A stretch of 64,000 bases of DNA from Ustulina deusta (taxonomy: Eukaryota > Ascomycota > Sordariomycetes > Xylariales > Xylariaceae). A program made the position numbers and the translations under genes. The notes beneath the pieces are model-generated. The model ran no database searches. It had not been told where the DNA came from and was given only the letters and a program-made list of their open reading frames with translations. The DNA lies in NCBI GenBank assembly GCA_023159155.1, contig JAJNNX010000001.1, forward strand, positions 2,728,001 to 2,792,000. The letters are read 5' to 3'. Within the stretch, counting starts at the first letter, position 1, and each line of letters opens with the position of its first letter. Positions 1 to 12,647 of this stretch are shown piece after piece.

Positions 1-528
1 TTTAGCTCTCACGTCGCGATACACGCTTTCCGCAATATTCCTATTTACACATCCAAGCCAGGCTCCGTCCCGACCCGTACACCTTTTTAAACCTCCGGAA
101 ATTAATGATTGCTTAACCGCCCATACTACGAGCTACTATACTCTGTAAGTCAAACGAAGACCTGGTCATGTGCCATGATAGAGGTTGAGACCCGAACCAT
201 ACCATCGACCTCTCAGTCCCCCCCTCCACTCTCCAAAATCAGCCTACATACATACATATCAAGCTAGGCCACGTCGCCATTCATCTGCTAATGTGCACCT
301 TTTCATTTCAGTTTCCGCTCTGTAGTATAGCTGTGTTCACTTCATTACTTGGTACATTGAGCCATGGACTCGAATGATACAAATCTGTAAACTCGATTCT
401 GACCTATATTGTCGTGTCTCTATCCGCACTAACTCACTACCAGGCAACACCAAATACAAACACCTGCTCTTGTCTTCAACCTTGACGAAAAAGTGAGGGT
501 GGACGGACGGCCTCCAAGCTCAACTCCA
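1..528. other. Upstream region of the Rua1-like gene, no gene seen
   Basis: No open frame or RNA gene is recognisable here. The stretch is mixed in composition, with pyrimidine-rich patches between about 200 and 480 that fit a fungal promoter and 5' leader of the gene starting at 529. I see no TATA element that I would defend. Confidence 0.4.
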
Positions 529-2437
529 ATGGTCACCATGGCTGGGATGGAAACTCCCTCGAAAACAGACATGTCAGCAGTGTCCGCTGATGTCTGGACG
601 ACTCCTACATCTCAAGGTTCTCGGCCCAGACCAGCCACTATCTACGAAGGCTTTACATTTTGCGCTGGAGATGAATTTGGGTCAATGCCGTCATGGGAGC
701 CTTCATCAGGCCTAACAATGCATACCCCAAGTGACACGGTGTCGCGCCCCGTCTCGATGCATCAGAATTTTTACCCGGGGCTGGGAATGGAACACAGTGA
801 GTCGAATTAGAAGGCCACAGGATAGGAGCTGACCACCGAGACAGACTCATGGGGATCAAAGCCATGCGAAGACAACCTAGAAGTACATCATATCGACACC
901 GACATGGCCATTGGTCAGGCGTTCACTACAGACGAAGCAATTCCGATCCTAGATTTGCGATACTCTAATTCACAGGTCGACAATGAAACACTCAACTTCG
1001 AGTCTGCACTAAAACCACGTCGCATGTCAGGCTCTTCTTTTACCATGTCGACTACGGGCCTCTCCGACATACCTTCGTACGACGATTTCTCTGCTGCATT
1101 ATCGGAAGCGCCATCTTTCTCATCAGACTACCCGCCTCCCTCCAACAGGAACTCACTTATGTCCTCTACACAGCTGTCTCCTGTCGCATCTCCTCGCATG
1201 ACACCACAGAGCCGTTCGGAGCTTGTTCGCGCACAAAGTCGTGGCCGTGGCGCGTCTCCTTCTCCACGTCCAGGTATGAGATCCGCGCCATACAATGTGG
1301 ATAATAGCTCGCGGAATAAGAGGTGGTCTACTGGGTCTTATGGGACGACTCCTAACCGAAGACCTTCGCCTTTCGTCTATCATCACACTCATGACGCCTT
1401 TGGGGCACGAATGCCCTCGCATCATTCGTCGCCCACGATTTCTAGCAATACACTACCGTTAAACTTCGGAAACCTGCAAGCTGTGCAGCAATATCCCTTC
1501 CTCATATCGCACCCTCCAGCCTTCCGGAATGGTATGATTCTGCCGAGTCAATTACCACCACATTTGCCGTCGAATGGATTCCATCCGGAGCCACACCGCT
1601 ATGAGAATCCCCCTCCACTAATGTCGCATGGATTATTCAGAATGCTACAAAGCAATGCAGATCCACATTCGCTGCACGGTCATTATACCGACCTTTCCGA
1701 TCCGCCAGATTTGTATTCTTCACTGCAAGAGGAACAAATTCCACCACCACCTGAGGACATGAATCCTTCCGATCCTGATTTGGTGCCTCACGAACAGGAA
1801 TTACGATTTGAAGGAGATTTATATACCCCGAGATGGGTTCGTGGACATGGCAATAAGCGAGAGGGCTGGTGCGGTATTTGCAAACCCGGTCGATGGCTTG
1901 TGTTAAAAAATTCGGCTTTCTGGTACGACAAGAGCTTCACCCACGGCATTAGTGCAGCAACAGGGAACCCTTTCCAAGAACCACAAGAAACTCGTCGAAT
2001 GGATGGTAGTCCGGACGTCTGGGAAGGCCTGTGTGGAAGTTGTAATGATTGGATTGCCTTGGTCAGCAGCAAGAAGAAGGGTACAACATGGTTTAGACAC
2101 GCTTATAAGGTCAGTGAATGAATGCACCATGGCAATTACATGTGTTAGTTTGTACTGACTTGGACAGTGCCACACGCACCCGAAGATCAAGGATGCTCCT
2201 AAGAGGCGTCGCGAGAGCAGTCACTCTAGGGCTCTGGCTGCTTCACATATCGCGAAGCCAAGGACAGAGCAGCAACGTCCTGTGACGCCTCAAAACACGT
2301 CTGGCTGCATGTCTATGGCTACTACTCCTACACCAGCATCAATGCTTCCTATTGTCCAGCACTCAACGCCAAGACAGGATGAGAAAACACAACCTCATAA
2401 GACGCTTTTGGTCCCTGACGCCAATAACATGATCTAG
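529..2437 (+). CDS. Rua1-type transcription regulator (C-terminal Rua1/DUF4451 domain)
   Basis: Probable nuclear transcription regulator. The rebuilt CDS is join(529..796, 881..2109, 2168..2437), 588 aa. Intron 1 uses GTGAGT at 797 and CTAG ending at 880; only this acceptor keeps the frame open. Intron 2 uses GTCAGT at 2110, branch CTGAC at about 2154 and ACAG ending at 2167. The first ~390 residues are Ser/Pro/Thr-rich and probably disordered. The domain (about residues 400-510) shows YTPRWVRGHGNKREGWCGIC, a GRWLVLKNSAFWYDKSFTHG block and WEGLCGSCNDWI, with paired CxxC motifs that suggest metal binding. This matches Pfam family Rua1_C (formerly DUF4451), named after the Ustilago maydis regulator of ustilagic acid genes; S. 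pombe meu26 is also in the family. A basic KRRRE stretch follows the domain. The target genes here are unknown. The start could be ATG 529 or 538; both lie in the same frame. Confidence 0.85.
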
Positions 2438-5400
2438 AGGATTGATACCTAGCTTCTATCTAAAAGCTAAGATTCTAAAAGCAAACACTTCCTTGCTCTT
2501 GAAAAAAAAAAAAAAAAAGAATGCTGCACGTGTTATGATATGCATGGATTGATATCCGGATGAAACCGACATGATATAGACTGGGACGGGGACTGGTTAT
2601 GATTTGCTTAATAGCAATACCAGTCACATTTATATTCTACTATATATCGCACACACGAGCACCATTCCAGAAGATGCGCGCAATGTGCGGTGTGTCACCA
2701 CACCACACCACGACCTTGAACACAACCGATTCGGGTGGAGATGCCGATTCTTCCATTGCCGCACTCCCCAGGGGTCTGCTTAATATGAGACGGCACAAGT
2801 GCGAACGACGAAACAATGCGTGGCGAATCCTGGAGCCAGGACGCAAGCAAGGCACACTTGATCCGCTCCGATCGATTCATGTGCGAAGAGTTCAATTATC
2901 ATCTGCAGACTCTTTTGCCGCTACAATTTCATCGTACCCACCCCACGCCAAAAAAAAAAACAATACTTGACTCTCCTATTCACACTGTTCATATGGCACG
3001 ACACAAAAGAAAACCTACATTTTATTTTTCCTTGACTCTCTCCTAGATAGCTTAATTGTAGATAGCTTTACATCACCTGATACCCTTTGGTCGTGGTTAT
3101 GGGGAAAGGAGGACTGACTGAGACCAATTTATCGTGGAGGAAGATGACAAGGGGCGTACGCGATCTTGTGGGATTTATTTCTCTTTTCCTCTTCTTTTTT
3201 TTCTCTCTTTTTTTCCTGTTTTACATAGAGGAAGGGTACGGATTGATCGGTGAGAACTGACACAACACAACAGAACGGTCCTGCTGGGCAGTGGTAAGAA
3301 GCATTTAACAAGTTGATCTTGGTCATAATGCGCGGTTTTTCTTGCGGGTAAAAAATACTATGTGAAAAATACGAGAATCAGACATATACCTTACTCATGT
3401 TAGCTCACCTGATGTCGGAATTATTTGCTGGACGACAACAAATGGGCCGTTTGGTGACCCTTTCTCAGAAATTCTACGTGACGAAATAGGACTTCCGAAC
3501 GTGGGAATGGATGTAGGTATGTGTGCTCAGTACCGATGATTTACACGCCGACCTGCACGACGTCAGGCGTACTATTCCATCATCACATTACGTAGACTAG
3601 ATCTCGGCATTTGGTACTGACTCGCGTTTCATTTCCCTCTATCCAGCATCATCGAGAAGATCTGGAGCCCGATAGGCAGTTAAGGCCTCAAGTGGCGTCC
3701 AATGCTAGTTGGTCCCTGCTCTGCACGTACACGGCGTCAAACCAACAGGAAATAGGAATCCACGTATTGAATGGACCGGATGTGCTACCTACCTATACAT
3801 ACATACATACGAGACAGAGCAGTAAGTAGGTAGGTGGTGGAGTCTCACGGCCTCTCGAGGGCATCATCCGCGGAGACGGACATGAAGCAACGATGACGGG
3901 CGTAAGCCCACACTCAAACACTCACTCACTCACTGGCTATTGTCTTGGAAGCCTCTGTCTGTCTACATCGGGCAGAAGAGTTGAAGAGATTTCTTTCTCC
4001 CAAGACATGGTAGCGATATTGTATACAGGAGTAACCCTGATGCTGCACGCTTATCTTCAACATGCCACCACCAGATACGACGCTACTGGGTAGTAGCTTG
4101 GGGTGGGTATGACGAGAATGTTGGCTGTTTTGCTTGCGTGCCGCTTGCTTGCTGGTTCTTCTATCGGTATTACATGTTTCTGCGTGATACTGGCTCGCTA
4201 GATACCCAGCTTACTTATCTACTGAGGGTAATCCCGAGTCCTAAGAATAAGACACACCCTGCCCTCCCCACCGAGAGACGGTGCAAGCACAGCCTTGTCA
4301 GCACCGGGACCGCGCACAGGGGGGTTCCTAGTACCTTGGGCTCGACCGGGCTGACTGGTTGGTGCGGGTTGGGTTGGGTTGAGGTGTGCGTGCGTGTGCA
4401 TCAGGTCGATCTGTGGGTAAGCCGGGCAGATCCTTTTCTCCCTCAACTGCTAGTTTGGCTGGATTCTTTTGCGTCGTACACTACCTACACTGGGTTCTCC
4501 TCCGTGGCTCAAGCATAGGGATTGTTTCGTGTTAATGACGATGGCGATTGGGGGAATAGTCGATGGTCAAGAGATGTGAGAGACAAGACTGGAGCGTAGA
4601 GATGATGCTGGCTCAAAGTAGTGAGACGGCAGAAGGGGTGTGAGATGGGCACGGATGCCATGTGTCCGGTGACTGCCCCATTGGCCTTATGTATTCCTTT
4701 GCTGTGCTGCGTGAGTATGGCTTCCTGCCGTATTTGATAAGTCCCGCCGAGGTCACTCACTTGTGACTTGTCCGTATCATCTTAGAAGGAACAGTACTGA
4801 CATACAGATTGCCAAGTTCCTTTTATTCCCGACCTTAGTATGGGGTTTTAAGCTTACCCATGGCGAAAATCAAGAACGGCTAAATTAAACCTCGTCCTAT
4901 AGAACCAGTTGATGCCCTTAACATCGCCCCAATCCGTCCGTTCTAGTCCACAATACCGGGAATAGCGATGTGAGTAGAAACACGAGAATACTATCTACCC
5001 GGGGGATATTAATATCGTCTTCTCTCTTGGGTTATAGGCAGTGGTGTCTAGCATATATTAGTGCTATGGTGACGTACGTATTTATTTGTAAGTGCCAAAA
5101 GAGCAGTTACCATGTCTCGTATCCCGATTATATTCGATAATTAACGTCGCAATCTGGACTCGGTGTTTGTGCGGTACTCGCACCATAAGCCACGTTCCTG
5201 GCTAGATCTTCTGTCATCATGGTCATTATGCCCTCCATCCATCCCTCGTGGAAAACACGGTTCCGATCCCCTCAGTGGCGATTCATCTGCGGTCAAGGCA
5301 GTCTGCTTTGGGTCTGACGAGACAAGCCAGACAGTGAGCTTATCGTGCTGAGGCGGGATGTGATGTTGTGTGTGGGGCGACGTGCATATCTTGGATGTTT

Positions 5401-7200
5401 CATACACGCATCTCGTTCGTGGGCGATGGCGATGGCCATGGTTGGGTGGTTGAGGTCAGAACGTTTCAGGTTGACTGCGGACTATTCTTAGCAACCACTG
5501 GAGAACCTCGGCCCGCCTGATTCGCCCGTGTCAACATGCGTATGTGCTGAGGTTGCAGTAGCTGTGTTGATTGTTTGCTTTTGCCATTCACCGTTCACGC
5601 GGACGCCTTTCTAGACCCCTCGATGGGGTTCTCAGCCACGATTGGACTTTAGTTTGTCGTTACGGTGTCGTTGGGTGTCACACGCGAGGAACGATATTGA
5701 CCGCCGCTGACTTGTATCGACATGGAATCCCCGGCCGTTGAAGTGGTGTGTGTAGTATGGACGTCAAGCCCGTGGACCAATAGGAGTGAAGATGATTAGC
5801 ATATGCAGTCACGACAACTCGTGACTAAGTAAGAATGCAGGACTAGGAAAACATCTCAAGGTTTCAGTACATTTGTAATATTACCGTGTGATACAACGAC
5901 ACTCACACCTCTCTAGAATCTTCAGCAAGTGATTTGTTCACCCCATTCTATATTGGTCGATTGCTCGTCGTGCAAGCGTGTCGTTAAGCCAGTCTCATAC
6001 GCGATGGCAGAATATCCGCCCCCCCGACTTTTAGTCACCCTACCTAACCTTGAGAACTTCCCATTTCGTGACAAGCGCGAAAACTGGAAAGCCGCCCGGG
6101 CTTTTCTCCCATCAGTGCTCTACCATCCGCTGACCTATCAATCCACTTGCAACAAGGAACGGCGCTCGGTGCAGAAATAAAAAGAGTGTAACATGGGAGG
6201 GAGTGGCAGCTTCGTGTTTGAGTTGCGAGGGCGGAGGATCACGGGAAAAAAACAAGGCCAAGGCGAAGAAGACCTATACAACAGGTAATATTTTGTGGAC
6301 AGTGCGGCTGAGAGGGAGGCAAACACGAATTAAATACCGTGAAACAAAGGATATATGAACAAGTTGAAATACTCATTAAGGATGAGTTGGCAGAAAATGT
6401 TAAGTTGGCACCTTGGCGCTTGTTCCAAATTTTGTGGATGGTCTCTGTGGCAGTTTTACGGTTTGTTCACCGTTAATCTTTGAGTTTACTGCCCTATAAT
6501 AGAGCGAAGCCCAAAAAGAAAAAAACGGTAGAATTTGCCGTATACAGGTTGCTCCAGACTTCAGTTAATCGACGGCATAGCTCAGTCTATTCGGCAATTG
6601 CTAGGAGCCTCGATGGTGATAGTCCTAATAGCCAACTAAACTGGAGGCACCAACTCGCTTCGAAGAAAATAGATCCAAGCCAAACTCACACAGAAGCATA
6701 AAAATATAATAGTCCGAAGGGGTTTAGGAAGACGTTTGCGTTTTAGTCATATCCTATAATTAAGAGACTATACGCAATCATACACTTCTATCACTCTGTG
6801 TACGCCCAACTCAGGAAGGATGAGCATAGAAGGCGCCTAGCTATACTTTTTCCTTCATCTTAGCCAGTTCAGAATTTCCAGCATCATAACTCCACCTCGA
6901 TAAGTCCATACTTTTTGGGAGAATAGTTGTCTTCAAAACGTTGTGTGTCTTCCTATCTTCCGTGGTGAGTTGTGCCGTCCCACCGGAAAAGAAACCCGAT
7001 GGGCGGAAGCGAACGCAGTTTATAAAAGGTAGGAAGACATTCTATCAAAGACCTAGGCGCTCCGATGGAGACGCGCGACTAGAAATCCAGTTCCAATTTT
7101 GATGTAGGTCCAAAAAAGTACGATGGAGACAATAGCTGCGAAGAATACGCCTCACCGTTAAATTTTAGGTGGAAAGAGACTAATACCATTTTGATCAGCT
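2438..7200. other. Gene-free interval, 3' flank of the Rua1-like gene onward
   Basis: No coding region is convincing. A 17-A run lies at 2502-2518 just after the Rua1-like gene. Short open frames (for example 4138-4518) show no family signature or consistent splice signals. CTACCTACC/ATAC repeats occur near 3785-3810. The DNA is not strongly AT-rich up to about 6 kb and becomes more so beyond. It could hold long UTRs or non-coding RNA, which the sequence alone does not show. Confidence 0.4.
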
Positions 7201-7249
7201 ATTGACAAATTTGCAGCAAGGATTCTGATAACCGGGCGCGTTAAGTCTT

Positions 7250-8299
7250 GTATATTAATTTGAACCTTAGGGATCAACCCCAGAAAGCACAATATCAGGG
7301 TTGGTAACTATGTCAAGGTGGGAGCGTTGACCATTCGCATCGATTCTTAAACCTACAAGCCACTCCCAAGGAAGACCAGTGAGACTTGAGCCTTCCTCTT
7401 GAGTTTCATGTCAAGTGTTTTGATCTAGCCAATATTGGATGGTAATTCTTTCTCGCGTCGAACAAGCGGCTCAATAACGATCGCAGATCTAAAACCCAGC
7501 TGAGAGCGGCACAGCGGGTCTGGAGTCCGAATGTATCCAAGCAGAATTACGCAGTGAAGAAAGTCTAGACCAACTTGCCGAGGGGTTTGACTTGCACACA
7601 AAGATCTCGAAGAATAGAAACACGACAGTCTAAAGAGAGACAAGGACTCTTGGGGTCTAATTAGTGCCGCCAAAGCTCGTCCTGAATGAACACTCTATCC
7701 GAATTTGATGAAAGCCACCACCAGCCGTAGATTAGGCTCTGGGGTAGTGACCGCAAACCTTTGAATAATAACGGAAAAGGAACAGAATTGATAAATTGAT
7801 GAGACCGATTGATAACACAAATGGCCTATCTAGAAAGCATATTCAAACTGTAGGATACTCACGAGTAATATATCAAGCTATAATTTCAAAGAGTCAGTAA
7901 GAGATAACCTTGCCAAGCTGAACTTGTTCAGTTTCTGTTGTTCCTGGTGAAGAATGTCGGCCAATGATATTCATCTGTGGGTCAGGCTTTGTGTATTAGC
8001 AGCAACTAGTGAGTTGCTTTACTGGGAATACTCAGCACCTATTATCAAGGCAACACCTCCAGTAATATCGAGAAGTAGAAGCTGGGTCAGCGGCACAACG
8101 GTCTTTAGCTTCCCAAATAGAATCTCGCGGGACACACAGCTGGGGGTATCATGCGGATATCATTAACCGCGAGTCTCCTAGGTTGGTGTCGCCATGCATA
8201 GAATCGCGCTGCTAGAGAGAGTATGGCAAGAAGCGGAAACAACACCCCGATAGCAGTCACACTGCCCTTGGTAACACAAGGGACCGTAGTATATGCCAT
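7250..8299 (-). pseudogene. Decayed fungal rhodopsin-domain membrane protein gene
   Basis: Read from 8299 downward on the minus strand, pieces of a fungal rhodopsin-domain (Pfam Fung_rhodopsin) protein appear in order but in shifting frames and across stops. First comes a helix plus the family's first loop (IGVLFPLLAILSLAARFYAW, then RRLAVNDI), near 8250-8150. After a possible 56-bp intron comes LLLLDITGGVALIIGAEYSQ, near 8080-8010. Then come LGKVISY and FEIIA interrupted by TGA codons, SIGLINLSILFLFRYYSKV near 7800, FEIFVCKSNPSASW near 7610, and finally MKLKRKAQVSLVFLGSGL near 7400. That order equals helix 1 to the loop before the last helix in the intact paralogue at 12648-14102. Several in-frame stops and frame changes make it non-functional. 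Its exact limits are uncertain. Confidence 0.6.
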
Positions 8300-9194
8300 A
8301 TTATCGAGCCATGTCGTACAGCCTGAACATTGTGTAGTGCCTTCTAGGAAATATCAGTGTGAGATCGAGTGCGGCTTGTGCTTGAATTCGATGGGCGTTT
8401 AGGTGAGGTGAGTCTCTCGTTATCTGGTGTGAGGTAGACTTCAAGATTCTTCAGGGAACGTTATCAACCGTTTTAGACTGAGCGGAAAGAAGTGGACGCC
8501 ATGGGGAGACTTAAGAGCTGCAACAAAACCCTCTCCCTGCGATTGGGTTCACAATAAGTCCCTTGCATCGGATTAGGCATGTATAGTCAATAATAATTGA
8601 TAATACGCTCGGCCATGTCACGTGGGGGTTGGAAGATCACTGCCTCTTTTGTAGGAGAACATCCGTTCTGCATGTTATTGTCTGGCGCTTAGATGGTGTT
8701 GCGGGCCGAGATGAACCTCACCCGGTATCCTAATCATCACTGCTATATATTATGAAAGTTTAAACATGATTAAATATCAAGGTATTATATATTTTAAATA
8801 AGAACCCTTAAAATATTCGCTACATACCTATTTTAAATGTGAAGTGTTGTCTGGAAGGCAGCGAGAAACCAAGAAAGGCTTTCGAAAAACAATGTCCGTT
8901 CGTTCGTCATTCCTATGATGAAGTGCAACCAACATCTATCAACAGATCCATGATTTTTCACTGGCCAATTTGCATATGAAACACAGGTGCCGGAAGATGC
9001 GTGTTGGTTAATGCAGGAAGGGCGAGCTGAAGGCTTGGTGCCACGCTGGGGTCTGGTCAAGTAATGTTCAGACTGCGGCTCCTCGAGGTTCCTCGATTTG
9101 GCCGAGACGCTCAGTTGCGGAGATTTATGTTTGACAGAGGAGACTCTAGTGAGATGAATGAGAGCAAAGCATAGATAGGTAGAAGTTTCTCAGC

Positions 9195-9680
9195 TTATGT
9201 ATTGAGGTTGTCCAACTGATAGAATTCGCCCAGGATATACTCTCCCCGGCGGACTGGTTTCCAGGGGTAGCTGGGAGCCATCTTGTGGCTGGCTTGGTCC
9301 ACCTGGAAGTTCGTTGTCGGAGTTACTGGAGGCGTAATTGGTGACCCGCCATCTGTTCTACCCTTATATATGGTAGTCGTATTATCACTGGTATCAATTG
9401 GCGGGTCTAGATTTCCTGGTGCTTGCGAATTTATTCTGATCTGGCTTCGGTTCCTCTCCCGAGGAATCTGTTGTTACTAATATCGACACTAGCGAGAATT
9501 GCGGTTGGCTCTGTGATTGGAGCGTCGCCCGCGCCCCCCGACCACTTCTCAACCAAGCTTGTCATTCGCGAGATGATGCAATTGGAGGGATTCATTAACT
9601 GTCCATTCAATATGTTCATATTGCCGGTATTTTCGATGATGTGATAGGCAAGAGAAGACAGGCTCCACAATGAACGAAAC
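9195..9680 (-). pseudogene. Unrecognised frameshifted coding remnant
   Basis: On the minus strand three frames in succession carry protein-like sequence. The stretch 9670-9431 contains KWSGGAGDAPITEPTAIL and then VDISN. A second frame near 9480-9400 reads TTDSSGEEPKPDQNKFA. A third stays open for about 75 codons to the stop at 9195, with GGSPITPPVTPTTNFQVDQA and YPWKPVRRGEYILGEF. The change of frame at each step suggests the end of a real protein gene disrupted by small indels. I do not recognise the family with confidence. Confidence 0.35.
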
Positions 9681-11160
9681 TATGATACGGGTACCTAATA
9701 GGGCGAAAATATTGAACGAAATATATTGCAGAACTTTTCATTTCTAAATTCGCTAGTAACCCATATTTGTACCTGCACACCTGCTGTGGGTCGTAAGGGC
9801 GCAAGATACCTGGTTCTTACAGAAGTTTCGCTCCTTAATATTCTGAGAATAAACATCACTAGTCCCTCCTATTTCTGTATTTCTACAGAATGATGGAATA
9901 GTAACAAGCATGTGTCAAGGAAAAAACGACGCCGTTAATGACGTGAACGTACTAACGGTATATAATCCACATCTCCGCGACAGCATGCTATTCCATCAAT
10001 TGACAACATTAAGCCGCTGTTGGTTCTCTGGTAGTGGCAATTGTCCGTCATCATGTAAGACAGCCTGAAATACTAATGTCAGTGCATTACCTGTATGGAG
10101 TTGTATAGATGTTCCATTTCCTCGTCATAAACTTGACTCAAAACGACAACTCGCATTGAATTTAATAGTTCCCGTGAGTAGCCTCTTATTTACGAGTCTG
10201 TCGCAATCAAGGATCTCGGAATGATTCGTCGTGTAGCACTGCTAGGCGTAGTTCACTGCGTTGTCTAACGATATCTGTGAGGTGGACGATAGACCTTCAA
10301 AGCTGAAAGACGATTTAAAAAACAGTAACAGACTACAACCATATCCCTTTGGTAGGAATTTATTGCTAACTAACGTAGCGATTTAGGAAGGCAGCCTGCT
10401 AACCGTGGTAAATATAAAGGTGCAAAGAATAGTGTATAGAGCAAATAACAAAATGTGGGAATATATCTCTGTACTGTCTTTCGATTTTTGCTATCCCCGG
10501 ACAAGGTTCAACAGAGATACCAAACCAGAATTAAGCGATGATGAGTTTTCAAGAACAATCTACTGTTGATGATGAATAGCAGCACAATTCTCGGCTATCG
10601 AGTAGACTTGATACAGTGTAAGATAAAGAGTTCTCCAGAATCTCAAAGCAACAAAAGGGATTAGAAAACCAGTAAACGCAATAAGCAAATTGCCTTGCTA
10701 GTGTATTATAGTTAGTGTTACGCCTAATATGGTGATGTATATGTTGGCAATGGAATGGAAATTGCGAGCACCAGAGAAACATGCTTTCCCACTCAATGAA
10801 GCATTTAGTTTATAGCTACTATCACATTTATCCATTCCCAAATTTCTCAGAATTCCTAGCTTCTTGCACCCGGTGATTCTCACACCCGCGGACCCCCTCC
10901 CCCCAACTCGGCAAACGACTCCCGTATGTTGATGATGTTACTTTAGGAGTAGCGGAGTTGTATAGGTTAATCTTATAGGAGCCTAACTGTCACCTGACCC
11001 ACGTAGTATGCTGTACACAGTAGCCATAGAGCTCGCCTCCATCGCATCTACACCTCATAATACAATGGAGTCAGATTACATTCGATGGGAAAACAAACGT
11101 TTATTTTTACTGTTAGGGCTATTACGGGTAGGGGCTATTACGGCCATCAGGAGGGCACAA

Positions 11161-11179
11161 TAACACCTTTAAGGTGTTA
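11161..11179. repeat. Near-perfect 19-bp palindrome
   Basis: Nine-base arms TAACACCTT and AAGGTGTTA flank a single T. A 12-base direct repeat (GGGCTATTACGG) lies just upstream at about 11117-11142. No gene is adjacent, so a function is not suggested. Confidence 0.6.
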
Positions 11180-12647
11180 TTCCTCCGAGACACATGACCG
11201 CAAGATAAAAGCAAGCAGCCTAACGCGGCCGTATTGTATATAGATCGAATTTAGCGCTGTTGGGGCTTATGCGGTACTTATTACATTCAAAGGCAAAGCT
11301 GAATAAAGGCTAATATATCCATAACTAGGCGTAGAACTAGCACAACTGAGAGGATAGACTGGGAGGCAAATGAGGCGCGTGACACACTCGAATAATGCTT
11401 AGGAACGAACATATCTCTCAGGAGAAGACAGAAAAAAAAAAGACACAGTTGACTGAAAGATAATAGGCTGAGAGCACCTATTGCATACTGTGACATATCC
11501 CTTGATTGATCTGTCCTGTCTTGTTGAAGTGACTGCCTACGTATGGGGGCCCCGCAAGCCTTGTGTGAGCATTGCGTAAGCATTAAAAGGACTGGAGTCG
11601 ACTTTCTCAGATAGATTACAACTACGACATAAATAATATACATTTTACCTTTGTTTGCTCAGCCTCCACAAAGACAATCTCTACCTTACACAGCCGGCTG
11701 CGGTCCTACCACGACCACCACTTAGCCGCGTCTCGATGGCCTACTGAAATGGCTGGGCCGGCTTTGGTGCTCCCCTAATTTATGCAATATTGAACACTAG
11801 ACACAAAGACCTCTGCTGACTTATTGTAGCAGTGCGGCGCTCCTACTGGTTCTGCTTTTCTGACAGCCTTCTCGTTATAGCTGCAGGCGCTCCGTTTTGC
11901 TATCCGTGCTTCGACTCCACCAGAGCGCGCTGTATTAAGGAAAACGGAACTGTTGAACCCCGAGAACAGCCGGCTTGTTCTGCTCCGGACGATACCATTT
12001 CTGTTTTGTCCAATTCCTTTCCATTTTCTTAAAACGCCGTCGGCCTACCGATCCGTTCTTTAGCTATGCTGCTAAAAGCATGTGCTAACAACTAACAATA
12101 GGGTTTAAGCTAGTTATATAATATTTAAAACATTATGTTAAAATATTTTGGCATTATCAATTTAAATAGTACCGAAAAGAAAAGTTCAACGACCAGAAAA
12201 TAATAAAGTTATTAAGTATTGAAGGTGAAAGGTTTAAACATGCGGTGTAGTATTGAAGGGATACCCAGATGTGAGGTTGCCCTGTTGTACGTAACCGATA
12301 TTAGACTCTGGGTGAGGCTGTTAAGAGGATGGGTTATGGCGCTCTCGAGGTGTTTTGTGGTGCTTTCATTGTCTCTTACGTTTTACTGGCCATTGAAACA
12401 AAGCCGGGGTAGAGTAATAGCTTGTATCCAGCCAGAGCTACATTGCCAAGTTCGCTGTGATGTTTTACTAACCCACTAGTATGAGGAAAGATGGAGCAAT
12501 ATAGTTGCAAAGGAGCGGAGTAAGGAACTAGAGTCTGCCATTACCTCCGTTTGGCTTTTTTGTAACCACGGTTTCAGTGACAAAGGGTCTTAAATTATGT
12601 TCGGTAATAAAGTTTTGAGTTATAGTACATATATGCCGGCGCGAAGC

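Larger units (their letters stand above)
8300..12647. other. AT-leaning gene-poor interval
   Basis: Apart from the remnant at 9195-9680 no gene is visible. Clearly AT-rich patches lie at about 8740-8840 and 12095-12240. A GC-richer patch at 11820-12030 on the plus strand has an open frame with several cysteines but no family I know. The mixture of AT islands and broken coding pieces fits old, mutated (possibly RIP-affected) DNA; this is inference. Confidence 0.35.

Noticed and set aside
4138..4518. 126-codon plus-strand open frame
   Set aside because: No domain, codon bias or splice support; length is within chance for this composition.
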